Shown: piece after piece, positions 1 through 9,704 of the stretch | Numbering within the stretch: position 1 is the stretch's first letter | Layout: every line of letters starts with the position of its first letter | Assembly: GCA_963748075.1 (NCBI GenBank) | Contig: CAVVHQ010000016.1 | Location: forward strand, 1 to 56,938 | DNA length: 56,938 bases | Direction: 5' to 3' | Source of the DNA: VRUE01 sp963748075 | GTDB taxonomy: Bacteria; Actinomycetota; Thermoleophilia; Solirubrobacterales; 70-9 | The notes under the pieces: generated by a model | The model's input: only the letters and a program-made list of their open reading frames with translations | Databases searched by the model: none | Told to the model about the DNA's origin: nothing | Translations under genes and position numbers: made by a program

Positions 1-34
1 TCGGCGGGTGGTTTGGTGCGTCATCCTCGGCGGG

Positions 35-1951
35 ATGGCGATCGCGACCGCAACCAGCCTCGACGTCCACATGGGCGGCGAGCTGCTGTTCGAGGAGGTC
101 TCCTTCAAGCTCGAGCCGCGCGAGCGGATGACCCTCTCCGGCCGCAACGGCGCCGGCAAGTCGACCCTGCTGCGGCTGCTGGCGGGGGAGCTCTCGCCCG
201 ACGCGGGCAGCCTCGTCGTACAGCGCGGCGCCCGGGTCGCCCTGCACGACCAGCGCCCACCGCGCGGAACAGAGGCCTCCCTCGGCGAGTACGTCTTCTC
301 CGGCCGCGCCGAGATGATCGCGACCGAGGCCGAGCTGGAGCGGCTGGAGGCGGCGATGGCGGGTGGCGAGACCGGCGAGGAGACGCTGAGCGCCTACGCC
401 GCCGCCCAGCAGCGGCTCGAGCACGGCGGCGGCTATCGCTGGCGCGACGGCGTCCTCGCCGTCCTGCGCGGCCTCGGCTTCGGCGGCGAAGAGGCCGAGC
501 GGCCGCTGTCGACCTTCTCCGGCGGCGAGCTGACCCGCGCCTCGCTGGCCCGGGCACTGGCCACCCGACCCGACCTGCTGCTGCTCGACGAGCCGACCAA
601 CCATCTCGACATCCCGTCGCTGGAGTGGCTGGAGCGCTACCTGGTCGAGCTCGACGCCGCGGTCGTCCTGGTCGCCCACGACCGCTGGTTCCTCGAGGCG
701 GTCGGCACCTCGGTGCTGGAGCTGGAGGCGAAGCGGGCGCGCTTCTTCGCCGGGCCCTGGCACGCCTGGCGCAAGGAGCAGGCGGCGCGCCAGATCGCCC
801 GCGGCAAGGCGATCGAGCGCCAGGAGGCGGAGATCGCCCGCATGGAGCGCTTCGTCGAGCGCTTCCGCTACAAGGCGACCAAGGCCCGCCAGGCGCAGTC
901 GCGGCTGAAGCAGATCGAGAAGATCAAGCGCGAGGGGGTCGAGGCGGAGCAGCGCGACAATCGCAACCTGCGCTTCTCCTTCAAACCGCCGGAGCGGCCG
1001 GGACGGGTCGTGATCAAACTCGTCGCCGGGACAATCGAGGTTCCCGGCCGCACCCTGTTGGAGGAAGCGCGGCTCGAAATCGAGCGCGGCGAGCACGTCG
1101 TCCTGGTCGGGCCCAACGGCGCCGGCAAGACGACCCTGATCGAGACCCTGGCGGGGCGGCGCGAGCCGGCCGCCGGCTCGGTGCGGCGCGGCCACAACGT
1201 CGCGGTCGGCTACCTCTCCCAGCACGCCGACACGGCGGCGGGCGAGGGGACGGTGCTCGACGCGGCGCAGCGCGAGACCGGCCTCAGCGGCCAGAAGGCG
1301 CGCGACCTGCTCGGTGGCTTCCTCTTCTCGGGGAGCGACGTCGAGAAGCAGCTGAGCGAGATCTCCGGCGGCGAGCAGCGGCGGCTCTCGCTGGCGATCC
1401 TGGTCGCCTCCGGTGCCAACCTGCTGATCGTCGACGAGCCGACCAACCATCTCGACATCGAGAGCCGCGAGGCGCTCGAGGACGCCCTGCTCGCCTACGA
1501 GGGGGCCGTGATCCTCGTCTCCCACGACCGCGCCCTGCTGGAGGCCGTCGGCACGCGCACCCTCGTCTGCGAGGACGGCGAGCTGCGCAGCCATCCGACC
1601 GGCTGGGCGACCTACCAGCGTGAGCGCGACGAACGCGAAGCGGCGGCGGAGGCGGCGGCGCAGGCCGCCAAGCCGGCCCGTCCGGCGAGCCGTCGCAACG
1701 ATGGCCGGGCGGCGAAGAAGGCGGCGCGCAAGGCGGGTCGCCTCGCCGAGCGGATCGAGCAGGCCGAGGCCGAGCTGCGCGAGCTGGAGGGGGAGCTGTC
1801 GGACCCGGAAGCGTGGTCGAGCCCCGGACGCGCCGAGCGGGCGAGCGAGCGCCACGCCGCCGCCAAGCAGGCGGTGGCCGAGCTCTACGAGCAGTGGGAG
1901 GCGGCCGAGGGCGAGGCGGAGAGCCCTAGCGCAGCGGGCGGTCCAGCCTGA
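35..1951 (+). CDS. ABC-F family ATP-binding protein
   Basis: This is a soluble protein of about 638 residues with two ABC ATPase domains in tandem and no membrane segments, the layout of ABC-F proteins that act on ribosomes (translation factors or antibiotic protection). Domain 1 has Walker A GRNGAGKS, signature FSGGELTRASLA and Walker B LLLLDEPTNHLDI. Domain 2 has GPNGAGKT, ISGGEQRRLSLA and LLIVDEPTNHLDI. Between them lies a charged, coiled-coil-like linker at about residues 255-330, and the C-terminal 90 residues form another Glu/Ala/Arg-rich coil. The ATG at 35 is preferred; a GTG at 8 in the same frame would add nine residues. Its 3' end overlaps the convergent P450 gene by 26 bases. Which ABC-F subgroup it belongs to cannot be decided here. 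Confidence 0.9.
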   Translation: MAIATATSLDVHMGGELLFEEVSFKLEPRERMTLSGRNGAGKSTLLRLLAGELSPDAGSLVVQRGARVALHDQRPPRGTEASLGEYVFSGRAEMIATEAELERLEAAMAGGETGEETLSAYAAAQQRLEHGGGYRWRDGVLAVLRGLGFGGEEAERPLSTFSGGELTRASLARALATRPDLLLLDEPTNHLDIPSLEWLERYLVELDAAVVLVAHDRWFLEAVGTSVLELEAKRARFFAGPWHAWRKEQAARQIARGKAIERQEAEIARMERFVERFRYKATKARQAQSRLKQIEKIKREGVEAEQRDNRNLRFSFKPPERPGRVVIKLVAGTIEVPGRTLLEEARLEIERGEHVVLVGPNGAGKTTLIETLAGRREPAAGSVRRGHNVAVGYLSQHADTAAGEGTVLDAAQRETGLSGQKARDLLGGFLFSGSDVEKQLSEISGGEQRRLSLAILVASGANLLIVDEPTNHLDIESREALEDALLAYEGAVILVSHDRALLEAVGTRTLVCEDGELRSHPTGWATYQRERDEREAAAEAAAQAAKPARPASRRNDGRAAKKAARKAGRLAERIEQAEAELRELEGELSDPEAWSSPGRAERASERHAAAKQAVAELYEQWEAAEGEAESPSAAGGPA

Positions 1952-3278
1952 CCCGGCAGCCCTTGGCGGGCACGACGGTGATGTTGCGGATTTTCGCCCG
2001 CTCCGGCTGCCGGTCGGGGGCGCTCAGCTCGGCTCGTTCGAGGAAGGCGCGGAGGACGATCTTCGTCTCGTATTCGGCGAAGGAGGCGCCGATGCAGCGG
2101 CGCACGCCGCCGCCGAAGGGGATCCAGGCGTAGTTGTCCGGCGTGCCCTCGAGGAAGCGCTCGGGCCGGAACTCATCGGGGTCGGGGAATATGTCCTCGC
2201 GGTAGTGGAGCGCTGCCACGGCGGGGAAGAGGAAGCTCCCGGCCGGCAGCTCGTAGCCGCCGATCCGCAGCGGCCGGGTCAGCTTGCGGGCCACGTCGAC
2301 GATCACCGGCCGCGCCCGCAGCGTCTCCTTGATCGTCGCCTCGAGGTAGTCGTCCCCGCCGGCGGCGATCGAGTCGCGCAGCCGCTCCAGGACGCGGGGG
2401 TTGCGCAGCAGCCGCTCCATCGCCCAGGCCAGCGCCGTGGCGGTGGTCTCGTGCCCGGCGGCCAGCACCGTGACCAGCTCGTCGCGCAGCTCCTCGTCGC
2501 TCATCGGCTCGCCGTCCTCGTCGCGGGCGCCCAGCAGCAGCGAGAGCACGTCCCCGGCCCCGTCCCCCTCGCCCGCCCGTTCGGAGCGGCGCAGCGCGAT
2601 CTCCTCGTAGATGAAGGCGTCGAGATCGGCGCGGGCGCGCAGGAAGCGGCCCCAGGGGCTCCAACGGCCGAGGTCGCGCTGCAGGAAGGGCAGGTGGGTG
2701 ACCAGGTCGACCCGCTTGGCGAAGGTGTCGATCAACCGCTCGGCGCGCTCGAAGCGGGCCTCGTCTTCGACCCCGAAGACGGCGCGCAGGATCACCGCCA
2801 GGGTGATCCGCTGCGTGTGCGGTCGCAGCGCGAACGGCTCGCCGACCGGCCAGCTCTCCATCTCTCGCATCGTGACGTCGCGGATCAGCTCGCCGTAGCG
2901 GCGGATCTGCTCGCCGTGGAACGGCGGCAGCAGCAGCTTGCGCTGGCGCATGTGCGGCGCCTCGTCGAGGGTGAGGACCGAGTTCGGTCCCAGCGCCGGC
3001 TCGAGCACCGTCGCGTTGGCCTCGCCCGCGTGCATCTGCTCGGGCGAGCCGGTGAAGACCTCTTTGACCAGGGTCGGGTCGGCGACGTAGACGATGCGTC
3101 CGACGATCGGGAAGGAGATCGTGAAGACGTCGCCGTAGCGGCGCCGCAGGCGGTCGAGGAAGCCGTGCGGGTCGCGCGCGTAGCGCAGTCCCTGCACGAT
3201 CCCCGGCCCCTTCGGGCCGGACGGCAGCCCGGGGGCCGCTCCGGTCGCGGCCGGACGTGGGATCGTCGCCTGCTCCAT
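1926..3278 (-). CDS. cytochrome P450
   Basis: A 450-residue soluble bacterial P450 monooxygenase. The I-helix oxygen-binding motif AGHETT, the K-helix ExxR (ETLR) and the heme-ligand loop FGGGVRRCIG with its Cys are all visible, and the length is standard. There is no N-terminal membrane anchor, so electron delivery should come from separate ferredoxin and reductase partners, neither of which is adjacent. The ATG at 3278 is followed by a Pro/Ala-rich leader. It lies 83 bases downstream of purU on the same strand and may be cotranscribed, though no functional link is obvious. The substrate is unknown; the sequence resembles the large CYP107/CYP110-like class of unassigned actinobacterial P450s, an impression not tested by alignment. 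Confidence 0.93.
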   Translation of the reverse strand: MEQATIPRPAATGAAPGLPSGPKGPGIVQGLRYARDPHGFLDRLRRRYGDVFTISFPIVGRIVYVADPTLVKEVFTGSPEQMHAGEANATVLEPALGPNSVLTLDEAPHMRQRKLLLPPFHGEQIRRYGELIRDVTMREMESWPVGEPFALRPHTQRITLAVILRAVFGVEDEARFERAERLIDTFAKRVDLVTHLPFLQRDLGRWSPWGRFLRARADLDAFIYEEIALRRSERAGEGDGAGDVLSLLLGARDEDGEPMSDEELRDELVTVLAAGHETTATALAWAMERLLRNPRVLERLRDSIAAGGDDYLEATIKETLRARPVIVDVARKLTRPLRIGGYELPAGSFLFPAVAALHYREDIFPDPDEFRPERFLEGTPDNYAWIPFGGGVRRCIGASFAEYETKIVLRAFLERAELSAPDRQPERAKIRNITVVPAKGCRVRLDRPLR

Positions 3279-3361
3279 GCTCGCCCCAATCGCACACGAT
3301 CCAGCGGCGCTCGAGCGTGGCGTGCTCTGCGCAGCCCGAGGACGCTGCATGGGGCATCGGC

Positions 3362-4243
3362 TCAGAACACGATCGTGCGGGCGCCGTCCAGCAGCACCCG
3401 GTCGTCGAGGTGGGCCTTGACGGCGCGGGCGAGGACGAGGCGCTCGACGTCGCGCCCGATCCGCATCAGGTCCGCGATCTCGTCGCGATGGCTGACCCGG
3501 GTCACGTCCTGGTCGATGATCGGCCCCGCGTCGAGCTCCTCGGTGACGTAGTGGGCGGTGGCGCCGATCAGCTTGACGCCGCGCTCGTGGGCGCGGGCGT
3601 AGGGGTCGGCGCCGACGAAGGCGGGCAGGAAGCTGTGGTGGATGTTGATCGCCGGCGCGCCGAGCCGCTCCAGGAAGCCGGCCGAGAGGATCTGCATGTA
3701 GCGGGCGAGGACGAGCAGGTCGACCTGGCCCTCGAGCAGCTCCAGCGCCCGCTGCTCCGCCGCGTCGGTGCCGCCGTCCTCGATCGGGACGTGGTGATAG
3801 GGAAGGCCGAGCGAGCCGACCTGCTCGGCGTGGTCGGGGTGGTTGGAGACGACGGCGACCAGCTCGGCGCCCAGTTCGCCGCTGCGCCATCGCCACAGCA
3901 GGTCGGAGAGGCAGTGGTCTTCGCGCGAGACCATGATCGCCACGCGCTTCGGCTCGTCGGACTCGGCGAAGCGGTGCTCCATCCGCAGCGGCTCGGCCAG
4001 CTCGTGCGCGAAGCGTCGGTAGAGCCCCTGCCGCTCCGCCTCGGGCGCCTGGTCGAAGGCCATCCGCATGAAGAAGCGACCCTCGTCGCTGGAGTGCTGG
4101 TCGGCGTCGACGATGTTGCGGCCCGCCTCGGCGAGGAAGCCGCTGACCGCGGCGATCAGGCCCGGCCTGTCCGGGCAGGCGAGCAGCAGGCGGGAGGTGG
4201 GGGAGTGGCCGGCGATGCGGGGATGATTGCGGCTGAGCGCCAT
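3362..4243 (-). CDS. purU: formyltetrahydrofolate deformylase
   Basis: PurU hydrolyses 10-formyl-THF to THF and formate, balancing one-carbon pools and feeding formate to purine synthesis. The 293-residue product has an N-terminal ACT-like domain (LLLACPDRPGLIAAVSGFL, about residues 19-37) and a C-terminal formyltransferase-fold domain. That domain carries NIHHSFLP, including the catalytic His, and HYVTEELDAGPII, including the catalytic Asp region. The length fits the family. The start is the ATG at 4243, facing the permease gene upstream. The P450 gene follows on the same strand. No frameshift is seen. Confidence 0.95.
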   Translation of the reverse strand: MALSRNHPRIAGHSPTSRLLLACPDRPGLIAAVSGFLAEAGRNIVDADQHSSDEGRFFMRMAFDQAPEAERQGLYRRFAHELAEPLRMEHRFAESDEPKRVAIMVSREDHCLSDLLWRWRSGELGAELVAVVSNHPDHAEQVGSLGLPYHHVPIEDGGTDAAEQRALELLEGQVDLLVLARYMQILSAGFLERLGAPAINIHHSFLPAFVGADPYARAHERGVKLIGATAHYVTEELDAGPIIDQDVTRVSHRDEIADLMRIGRDVERLVLARAVKAHLDDRVLLDGARTIVF

Positions 4244-4353
4244 GAACCGCAGCCGCGCGCACCACCGACGCAGGCGGCCGCCCGCCCTACCACCCGCGCA
4301 CCCACGCCCGGCGCCGCCGCGGCGGGCGGCTCGGGCTGCGCGAGGCTTGCGCG

Positions 4354-5574
4354 ATGGCGATCGGCGGGATGATCGGCGGCGGCATCTTCAGCGTGCTCGG
4401 CGTCACCATCGATCTCGCCGGCCACCTCGCCTTCGCGGCGTTCCTGGTCGGCGGCGCGATCGCGATGCTGACCGCTCGCGCCTACGCCCGCCTGGCCCAG
4501 CGCTCGGGCCGCTCCGGGGGCCCGTTCGCCTACCTGCGCGAGGAGGGCCACGAGGCGGCCGCCGCCTGGGTCGCCTGGCTGCTGATCGCCGGCTACGTCT
4601 TCGCGCTCGCGGTCTACGCCTTCACCTTCGGCCACTACCTGGCCCACGCGCTGGGGGCGCCCGTCGCGGTCGCCCGGCTCGCCGGCGTCGGGGTCCTGGT
4701 CGCCTTCCTCGCGGTCAACCTGCGCGGCGTCGCCGCCTCCGGGCTGACCGAGGACCTGGTCGTCGCGGTGAAGCTGCTGGTGCTCGGCGGGATCGCCCTG
4801 GTCGGCCTCGGCATGGTCTCCGCCGAACGGCTCTCACCGCTCGACGACCGCGGCCTGCTCGGCGTCTTGCTCGGAGCGGCGCTGATCTTCGTCGCCTACG
4901 AGGGCTTCGAGCTGCTGCCCTACGACTACGACGACCTCGACGACCCGCCGCGCACCCTGCCCCGCGCCCTCTACCTCTCGGTCGCGCTGGTGGCGCTGGT
5001 CTACGTCGCCGTCACCCTGGCCTCGCAGATGCTGGTCTCCGACCGGCTGCTCGCCGAGCAGAAGGAGGTCGCCTTCGCGCTGGTCGGCCAGCAGGCGCTC
5101 GGCGCCTTCGGCCTCTGGGCGGCGACCGTGGCGGCGCTCTTCTCGACCGGCTCGGCGATCAACGCGACCCTCTTCTCGACCGCCCGCCTGATCCGCGACG
5201 TCAGCGTCGCCGGCGAGCTGCCCGAGCGACTGGCACGGGAGCGGCGCGGCCTGCCGGTCACCGCGATCGTCTCGATCGCCCTGCTGGGCGCGGCGTTCTC
5301 GCTGCTGCCCGGGATCGTCGCCGTGGTCGCCTTCGGCTCGCTCACCTTCCTGCTGGTCTTCGCCCTGGTCAACCTGATGCACGCCCGCCACACCGCGACG
5401 CCCGGCTGGGACCGCGGCCTCGCCTACCTCGGCGGGGCGGCCTGTCTGGCGGCGGCGATCGGGCTGCTCTACCACCTGGCCCGCTCCGACCGCCCCGACC
5501 TGGCGTTGATCTGCGTCTGCGCCGGGGCGGTCGGCGCGGCACGGCTCGCCTTCGTGAGGTCGAGGCATGCCTAG
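4354..5574 (+). CDS. APC-superfamily amino acid permease
   Basis: An integral membrane transporter of at least 406 residues with about 12 hydrophobic segments and the APC helix-1 motif GGMIGGGIFSVLG, so an amino acid/cation or polyamine permease is likely. In the same frame upstream of the ATG at 4354 the codons read RLGLREACA, which is how APC proteins usually begin. No ATG, GTG or TTG lies in that short stretch, so the true start is probably further upstream and may be masked by an indel. A long cytosolic loop FELLPYDYDDLDDPPRTLP follows helix 6. The gene overlaps the metal ATPase by 8 bases, which suggests cotranscription. The substrate cannot be inferred. Confidence 0.85.
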   Translation: MAIGGMIGGGIFSVLGVTIDLAGHLAFAAFLVGGAIAMLTARAYARLAQRSGRSGGPFAYLREEGHEAAAAWVAWLLIAGYVFALAVYAFTFGHYLAHALGAPVAVARLAGVGVLVAFLAVNLRGVAASGLTEDLVVAVKLLVLGGIALVGLGMVSAERLSPLDDRGLLGVLLGAALIFVAYEGFELLPYDYDDLDDPPRTLPRALYLSVALVALVYVAVTLASQMLVSDRLLAEQKEVAFALVGQQALGAFGLWAATVAALFSTGSAINATLFSTARLIRDVSVAGELPERLARERRGLPVTAIVSIALLGAAFSLLPGIVAVVAFGSLTFLLVFALVNLMHARHTATPGWDRGLAYLGGAACLAAAIGLLYHLARSDRPDLALICVCAGAVGAARLAFVRSRHA

Positions 5575-7418
5575 CACCGAGCTGCGCACCCGCCTGCTGC
5601 CGCTTGCGACGCTGACCCTGATCGTCGCAGGCGGGGCGCTGCACGTCGCCGGTGCGCCGACCGCCGGCGACGCGGTCTGGGCAGCGACGGTGGCGACGAT
5701 GCTGATCCCGCTCACCGTCTCGATCGTCCGCACCCTCGCGTCCGGCCGGGTCGGGGTCGACGCGATCGCCCTCGTCGCGATGGCCGGGGCGCTGGCGGTC
5801 GGCCAGTACCTGGCGGGGGCGGTGATCGCGCTGATGCTCTCCGGCGGCAACGCCCTGGAGGCGTCGGCCTCGCGCCGCGCCCGGCGCGAGCTGACGGCGC
5901 TGCTGGAGCGGATGCCGACGATCGCCCACCGCCGCGCCGCGGGCGGCTGGGAGGAGGTTCCGGTCGGCGAGCTGGCGGTGGGCGACACCGTGTTGGTGCG
6001 GGCCGGCGAGCTGGTCCCGGTCGACGGCGCGGTTCGCAGTCCCGAGGCGGTGATCGACGAGTCGGCCCTGACCGGGGAGCCGCTGCCGGTGACCCACGCC
6101 CGCGGGGCGATCGTCCGCAGCGGCGCCGCCAACGCCGGCGAGGCCTTCGAGCTGGAGGCGACCAGGCTCGCCTCCGAGAGCGCCTACGCCAACATCGTGC
6201 GCCTCGTCCGCGCCGCGGAGACGCAGCGCGCCCCCTTCGTCCGCATCGCCGACCGCTACGCGGCCTTCTTCCTGCCGCTCACGCTGGCGCTCGCCGCGGT
6301 GGCCTGGGCGGCCAGCGGCGACCCGGTCCGCGCCGTCGCGGTGCTGGTCGTGGCGACCCCCTGCCCGCTGATCCTCGCGGCGCCGATCGCGATCGTCTCC
6401 GGCGTCTCGCGCGCCGCCCGCTCCGGGGTGATCGTCAAGGGCGGCGCGGCGATCGAGCGGCTCGGCGAGGCGCGCACCGTGCTGCTCGACAAGACCGGCA
6501 CCCTGACCCTCGGCACCCCGGCGGTGCGCGAGATCGCCTTGCTGGGCGGTAACGGGAAGGGGGAGGAGGAGGTGCTGCGACTCGCCGCCTCGGTCGACCA
6601 GCTCTCCGCCCACGTCCTCGCCGAGGCGCTCGTCCACGAGGCGGAGCGGCGCGGCCTGGAGCTGGCCGAGCCGGCCGAGCGCGGTGGAGGAGCCGGGGCA
6701 GGGGATGGAGGGGACGGTCGACGGCCGCCGGGTGGCGGTCGGCAGCGCCGCCTGGCTGCGCTCGCGCGGCTACGACGGCGACGCGGCGGGGCGCGGCGAC
6801 GAGGGCGGCGACGGCGCCGGCCTGGCCAAGGTCCTGGTCGGGGTCGACGGCCGGCTCGTCGCCGTGGTGACGATGGCCGACCGGCTCCGCGAGGACGCCC
6901 GCGAGCTGAGCGGCGAGCTGCGCGACGCCGGGGTGCGCAGGGTGGCGATGGTGACCGGCGACCGCCGCTCGGTCGCCGAGCGGATCGGCGCCGAAACCGG
7001 CCTCGACGACGTCTACTCCGAGCAGAGCCCCGAGGACAAGCTGGAGGTCGTCCGCCGGATGCGCGCCGACCCCGAGCTGGCGCCGGTGGTGATGGTCGGA
7101 GACGGCGTCAACGACGCCCCGGCGCTGGCGATCGCCGACGTCGGCATCGCGATGAGCGGCCCCGGGGCGACCGTCTCCTCGGAGACCGCGGACGCGGTGA
7201 TCACCGTCGACCGCATCGACCGCGTCGCCGCGGCGGTGACGATCGGCCGCCGCGCCCTCGGCATCGCCCGCCAGAGCGTCGTCCTCGGGATCGGCCTGAG
7301 CGGCATCGCGATGCTCTTCGCCGCGGCCGGCTACATCCCGCCGCTGGCCGGCGCCCTGCTCCAGGAGGGCATCGACGTGGCGGTGATCCTCAATGCCCTC
7401 CGCGCCCTGACCGACTGA
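5567..7418 (+). CDS. heavy-metal P1B-type ATPase (one frameshift)
   Basis: A membrane metal-efflux ATPase. It has the actuator motif ESALTGEPLP, the metal-binding membrane motif TPCPL, the phosphorylation site DKTGTLT and the hinge MVGDGVNDAPAL, in the correct order. There is no N-terminal CxxC metal-binding domain. TPCPL in place of CPC is common in short actinobacterial P1B pumps, and the metal is undetermined. One extra base near 6684 (the codon run gag-cgc-gtg is read as gagcgcggtg) breaks the frame between the two halves of the nucleotide-binding domain. The continuation starts at VEEPGQGMEGTVDGRRVAVGS, so the gene is annotated whole. The start ATG at 5567 overlaps the permease end. Confidence 0.9.
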
Positions 7419-7428
7419 GCGCTCCCTG

Positions 7429-7487
7429 CCCCGGTCGCGTTCGCACCTCTGCCCGCTGGGGGCGGAAAACTGCGAACGCAACCGGGG
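7429..7487. terminator. bidirectional hairpin terminator between convergent genes
   Basis: Two 17-base arms (7429-7445 and 7471-7487) are complementary except at one position and enclose a 25-base spacer. The site lies between the stop of the metal ATPase and the stop of the convergent cupredoxin gene, where a shared terminator is expected. No long U-run follows, which is usual in very GC-rich genomes. Confidence 0.7.
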
Positions 7488-7504
7488 GGCCGGCCCTCAG
7501 GGGG

Positions 7505-7990
7505 TTACTTGGTGACGGTCAGCGTCCCGTACATGCCCTGAGCGTAGTGGCCCGGCAGGTTGCAGAACATCACGTACTTGCCGGGGGTCAGGTCGAACTT
7601 TTCCGACTTGGTGTCGCCGGCCTCGACGTCGGCGATCTCGCCGGCCTCCTCCGCCACTTCGTCCAGCTTCTCCTCGTCGACCGAGCCGTCGGCTTCGGTC
7701 GGGAGCTTGGCGGGGTTCATGTTCGTCTTGAACAGCACCAGCTCGTGCTCGACCGAGCCTTCGTTGGGGGCTTCGATCGTCGTCGGCCCCGCCTTCGCTG
7801 TGGCGTTTTTCGGCGCGAAGTAGTAATCGCCCATCTTGATCTCGAGGGTCGCGCCCTTGCCGCCGCTCGCGGCGGTCTTGGTTTCGGTCGTCGTCGTCGT
7901 GCTGTCGCTGCTGCCGCAACCCGCTACGAGGAGCGCGGCGATCGCCAGCAGCGCCGCCCCTCCTGCCAGTCCCCCTGCCTTGGTTCTCAT
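7505..7990 (-). CDS. cupredoxin-like lipoprotein
   Basis: A 161-residue exported protein. Its N-terminal signal ends in a lipobox (LLVAGCGSS, acylated Cys about residue 21), followed by a Ser/Thr linker, so it should be anchored on the outer face of the membrane. The C-terminal domain has type-1 copper ligands: His in SVEHELVLF, then Cys, His and Met in FCNLPGHYAQGM. A strongly acidic insert of about 35 residues (EADGSVDEEKLDEVAEEAGE) separates the first ligand from the rest. The likely role is electron carrier or copper binding, and a copper link with the neighbouring metal ATPase is possible but unproven. A second cupredoxin lies at 33882-34324. Confidence 0.85.
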   Translation of the reverse strand: MRTKAGGLAGGAALLAIAALLVAGCGSSDSTTTTTETKTAASGGKGATLEIKMGDYYFAPKNATAKAGPTTIEAPNEGSVEHELVLFKTNMNPAKLPTEADGSVDEEKLDEVAEEAGEIADVEAGDTKSEKFDLTPGKYVMFCNLPGHYAQGMYGTLTVTK

Positions 7991-8191
7991 TTTCGGTCTC
8001 CGTTCGATGGTTGGGATCAGATGCGGGTGCGACTCCATCAGCGGGAGCACCTCCGGGCATCCGCAGTCCCCCGCGCTCCTCCTCCGTTCTTCTCTGCACA
8101 ATTCGGTGCAGCGGTACTGCGTCGGAGCCCAGCCGTGCCTGGCGGCGTGCTGATCGTCACGCAGATATGAGCTGTGTGACGCCGGTCACCC

Positions 8192-8714
8192 ATGCGCGGC
8201 CGGGACCCCGTCACGGTCCCGCGCTTGCTCACAAAACGCACATATTCCGTCCCTGTCCTGCTGATCGCCCTCGCGGTCCCGGCGGCGGCCCTTGCCTCGC
8301 CCGGCGCCGGCGGCGGGCGCGCCCGAATCGGCGTCGCCGACGCCGTCCCGGTCGAGCTGGCGCCGCTGCGCCGCCCGGTCAGGCGCTTCCATCGCGCGAT
8401 CCGGGTCGGCGTCCACCGCATCCGCGCCACGCGTCGCGCCCAGCTGGCCAAGCAGCGCACCGAAGCCTTCGCCCTGCCGGGCGGCGTCTCCCAGGCGACC
8501 CTCGACGCGATCGGCGCCTGCGAGTCGGGCGGCGACCCGACCGCCGTCTCCGCCGACGGCAGCTATCGCGGCAAGTACCAATTCGACTACGGCACCTGGG
8601 CCTCGGTCGGCGGCAGCGGCGACCCCGCCGCAGCTTCCGAAGTCGGAGCAGGACTACCGCGCCGCCTTGCTCTACACGCAGGCCGGCTCCAGCCCCTGGC
8701 CCGTCTGCGGCTAG
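8192..8714 (+). CDS. Rpf/transglycosylase-like secreted protein (one frameshift)
   Basis: A secreted protein of about 174 residues with an N-terminal signal segment (VPVLLIALAVPAAALA) and a C-terminal domain ATLDAIGACESGGDPTAV ... YRGKYQFDYGTWASVGG ... EQDYRAALLYTQAGSSPWP. This matches the resuscitation-promoting factor/transglycosylase-like fold, including the catalytic Glu in CESGG and the paired Cys residues. Such enzymes cleave peptidoglycan during regrowth. An extra T near 8635 shifts the frame just before KSEQDYRAALLY, and the gene reads on to the TAG at 8712. The start at 8192 is the first ATG that includes the signal peptide; a GTG inside is also possible. Confidence 0.82.
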
Positions 8715-8725
8715 CCCGGTCGGGA

Positions 8726-8840
8726 GGAAGGGGTCGGGTGCCCCTCCCGGCTCAACTTCTTCCGAAGACAGTCGCTGGCCGTCCGCGAACCATTCCGCGG
8801 AAAAAGTACAAGCCGCCGGGAGGGGCACCCGACCCCTTCC
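8726..8840. repeat. 26-bp perfect inverted repeat with 63-nt spacer
   Basis: Arm 8726-8751 is the exact reverse complement of 8815-8840. The spacer itself can form a small hairpin around CCGCG...CGCGG. The element fills the gap between the Rpf-like gene and the HD hydrolase, ending 14 bases before the latter's GTG. The arms are far longer than a normal terminator stem and the loop much longer. It could be a MITE-like or REP-like element, a structured leader for the HD gene, or a terminator. Compare 10006-10109, which has nearly the same spacer length. Confidence 0.75.
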
Positions 8841-8853
8841 CTACGATGCGCGC

Positions 8854-9702
8854 GTGACTGACGAGGCCGTCCCAGCACCGGATCCGCACGGCCCGAAGCG
8901 CAAGCCGCCTAAAGAAGCCATAGCGGAAGCGCGAGTTAGAGCGCCGACCAGAGGCAATCGGAAGCTGGAGCAGTTTCTGAAGGCGGTCAACGAGGACGAC
9001 CAGGTGCGCGCCTGGTGGTACATGGCGCAGGTCAACTCCGAGCGGCTGGGGATGTCGGACCACTCCTGGGTGCACACCCAGATCGTCCTCAACGTCGCCC
9101 TGCGCCTGCTGCGGCTGCTGGTCAAGGCCGGGGACGAGCCGGCGGTCGTCGCCGATCACGGCATGTCGGCGCGCGACGCCGAAGTGGTGGTCGCCGGCGG
9201 CGCCCTGCTGCACGACGTCGGCCTGTCGATCCACCGCGCCGACCACGAGGCCTACAGCCTCTTCCTCGCCGGCGGCGCCCTGGAGCGGCTGCTCGCCGGT
9301 CCCTACCGCGAGCCGAGACGGACGATCGTCGCCTCGGAGATCCTCCACGCGATCATCGGCCACCGCCGCCGCGGCGAGCCCTACACGCTGGAGGCGGGCG
9401 TGGTGCGGGTCGCCGACGCGCTCGACATGGCCCAGGGCCGCACCCGGATCCCGCTCGAGGCCGGGCACGAGGGAATCCACTCGATCTCCGCCGCGGCGAT
9501 CGACGAGGTGCGGATCGAGCCGGGGGAGGAGCGGCCGGTGCGGATCGAGATCGAGCTCAACAACTCGGCCGGGATCTTCCAGGTCGACGACCTGCTCGCC
9601 ACCAAGATCCGCGGCACCCCGCTCGAGGGCCGGGTGGAACTGGCGGCGAAGATCGAGGGGGAGACCGAGAAGCGCCTACTCAGCGGCTTCAGGCTGGACT
9701 GA
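8854..9702 (+). CDS. HD-domain metal-dependent phosphohydrolase
   Basis: A 282-residue cytoplasmic protein with the HD superfamily layout: first His in DHSWVHTQIVLNVALRL, the HD doublet in GALLHDVGLSIHRADH, a further His in ILHAIIGH, and the late Asp in VVRVADALDMAQG. HD proteins hydrolyse phosphoester or phosphoanhydride bonds with divalent metals; nucleotides or nucleotide second messengers are typical substrates, but none can be assigned here. The start is the GTG at 8854, giving a charged Pro/Lys-rich leader of about 40 residues before the domain. It ends two bases before the stop of a convergent small membrane protein gene. Confidence 0.85.
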   Translation: MTDEAVPAPDPHGPKRKPPKEAIAEARVRAPTRGNRKLEQFLKAVNEDDQVRAWWYMAQVNSERLGMSDHSWVHTQIVLNVALRLLRLLVKAGDEPAVVADHGMSARDAEVVVAGGALLHDVGLSIHRADHEAYSLFLAGGALERLLAGPYREPRRTIVASEILHAIIGHRRRGEPYTLEAGVVRVADALDMAQGRTRIPLEAGHEGIHSISAAAIDEVRIEPGEERPVRIEIELNNSAGIFQVDDLLATKIRGTPLEGRVELAAKIEGETEKRLLSGFRLD

Positions 9703-9704
9703 GA

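Noticed and set aside
1620..3551. 643-codon plus frame antisense to the P450 gene
   Set aside because: It has no recognisable domain and repeats the complement of P450 coding sequence.
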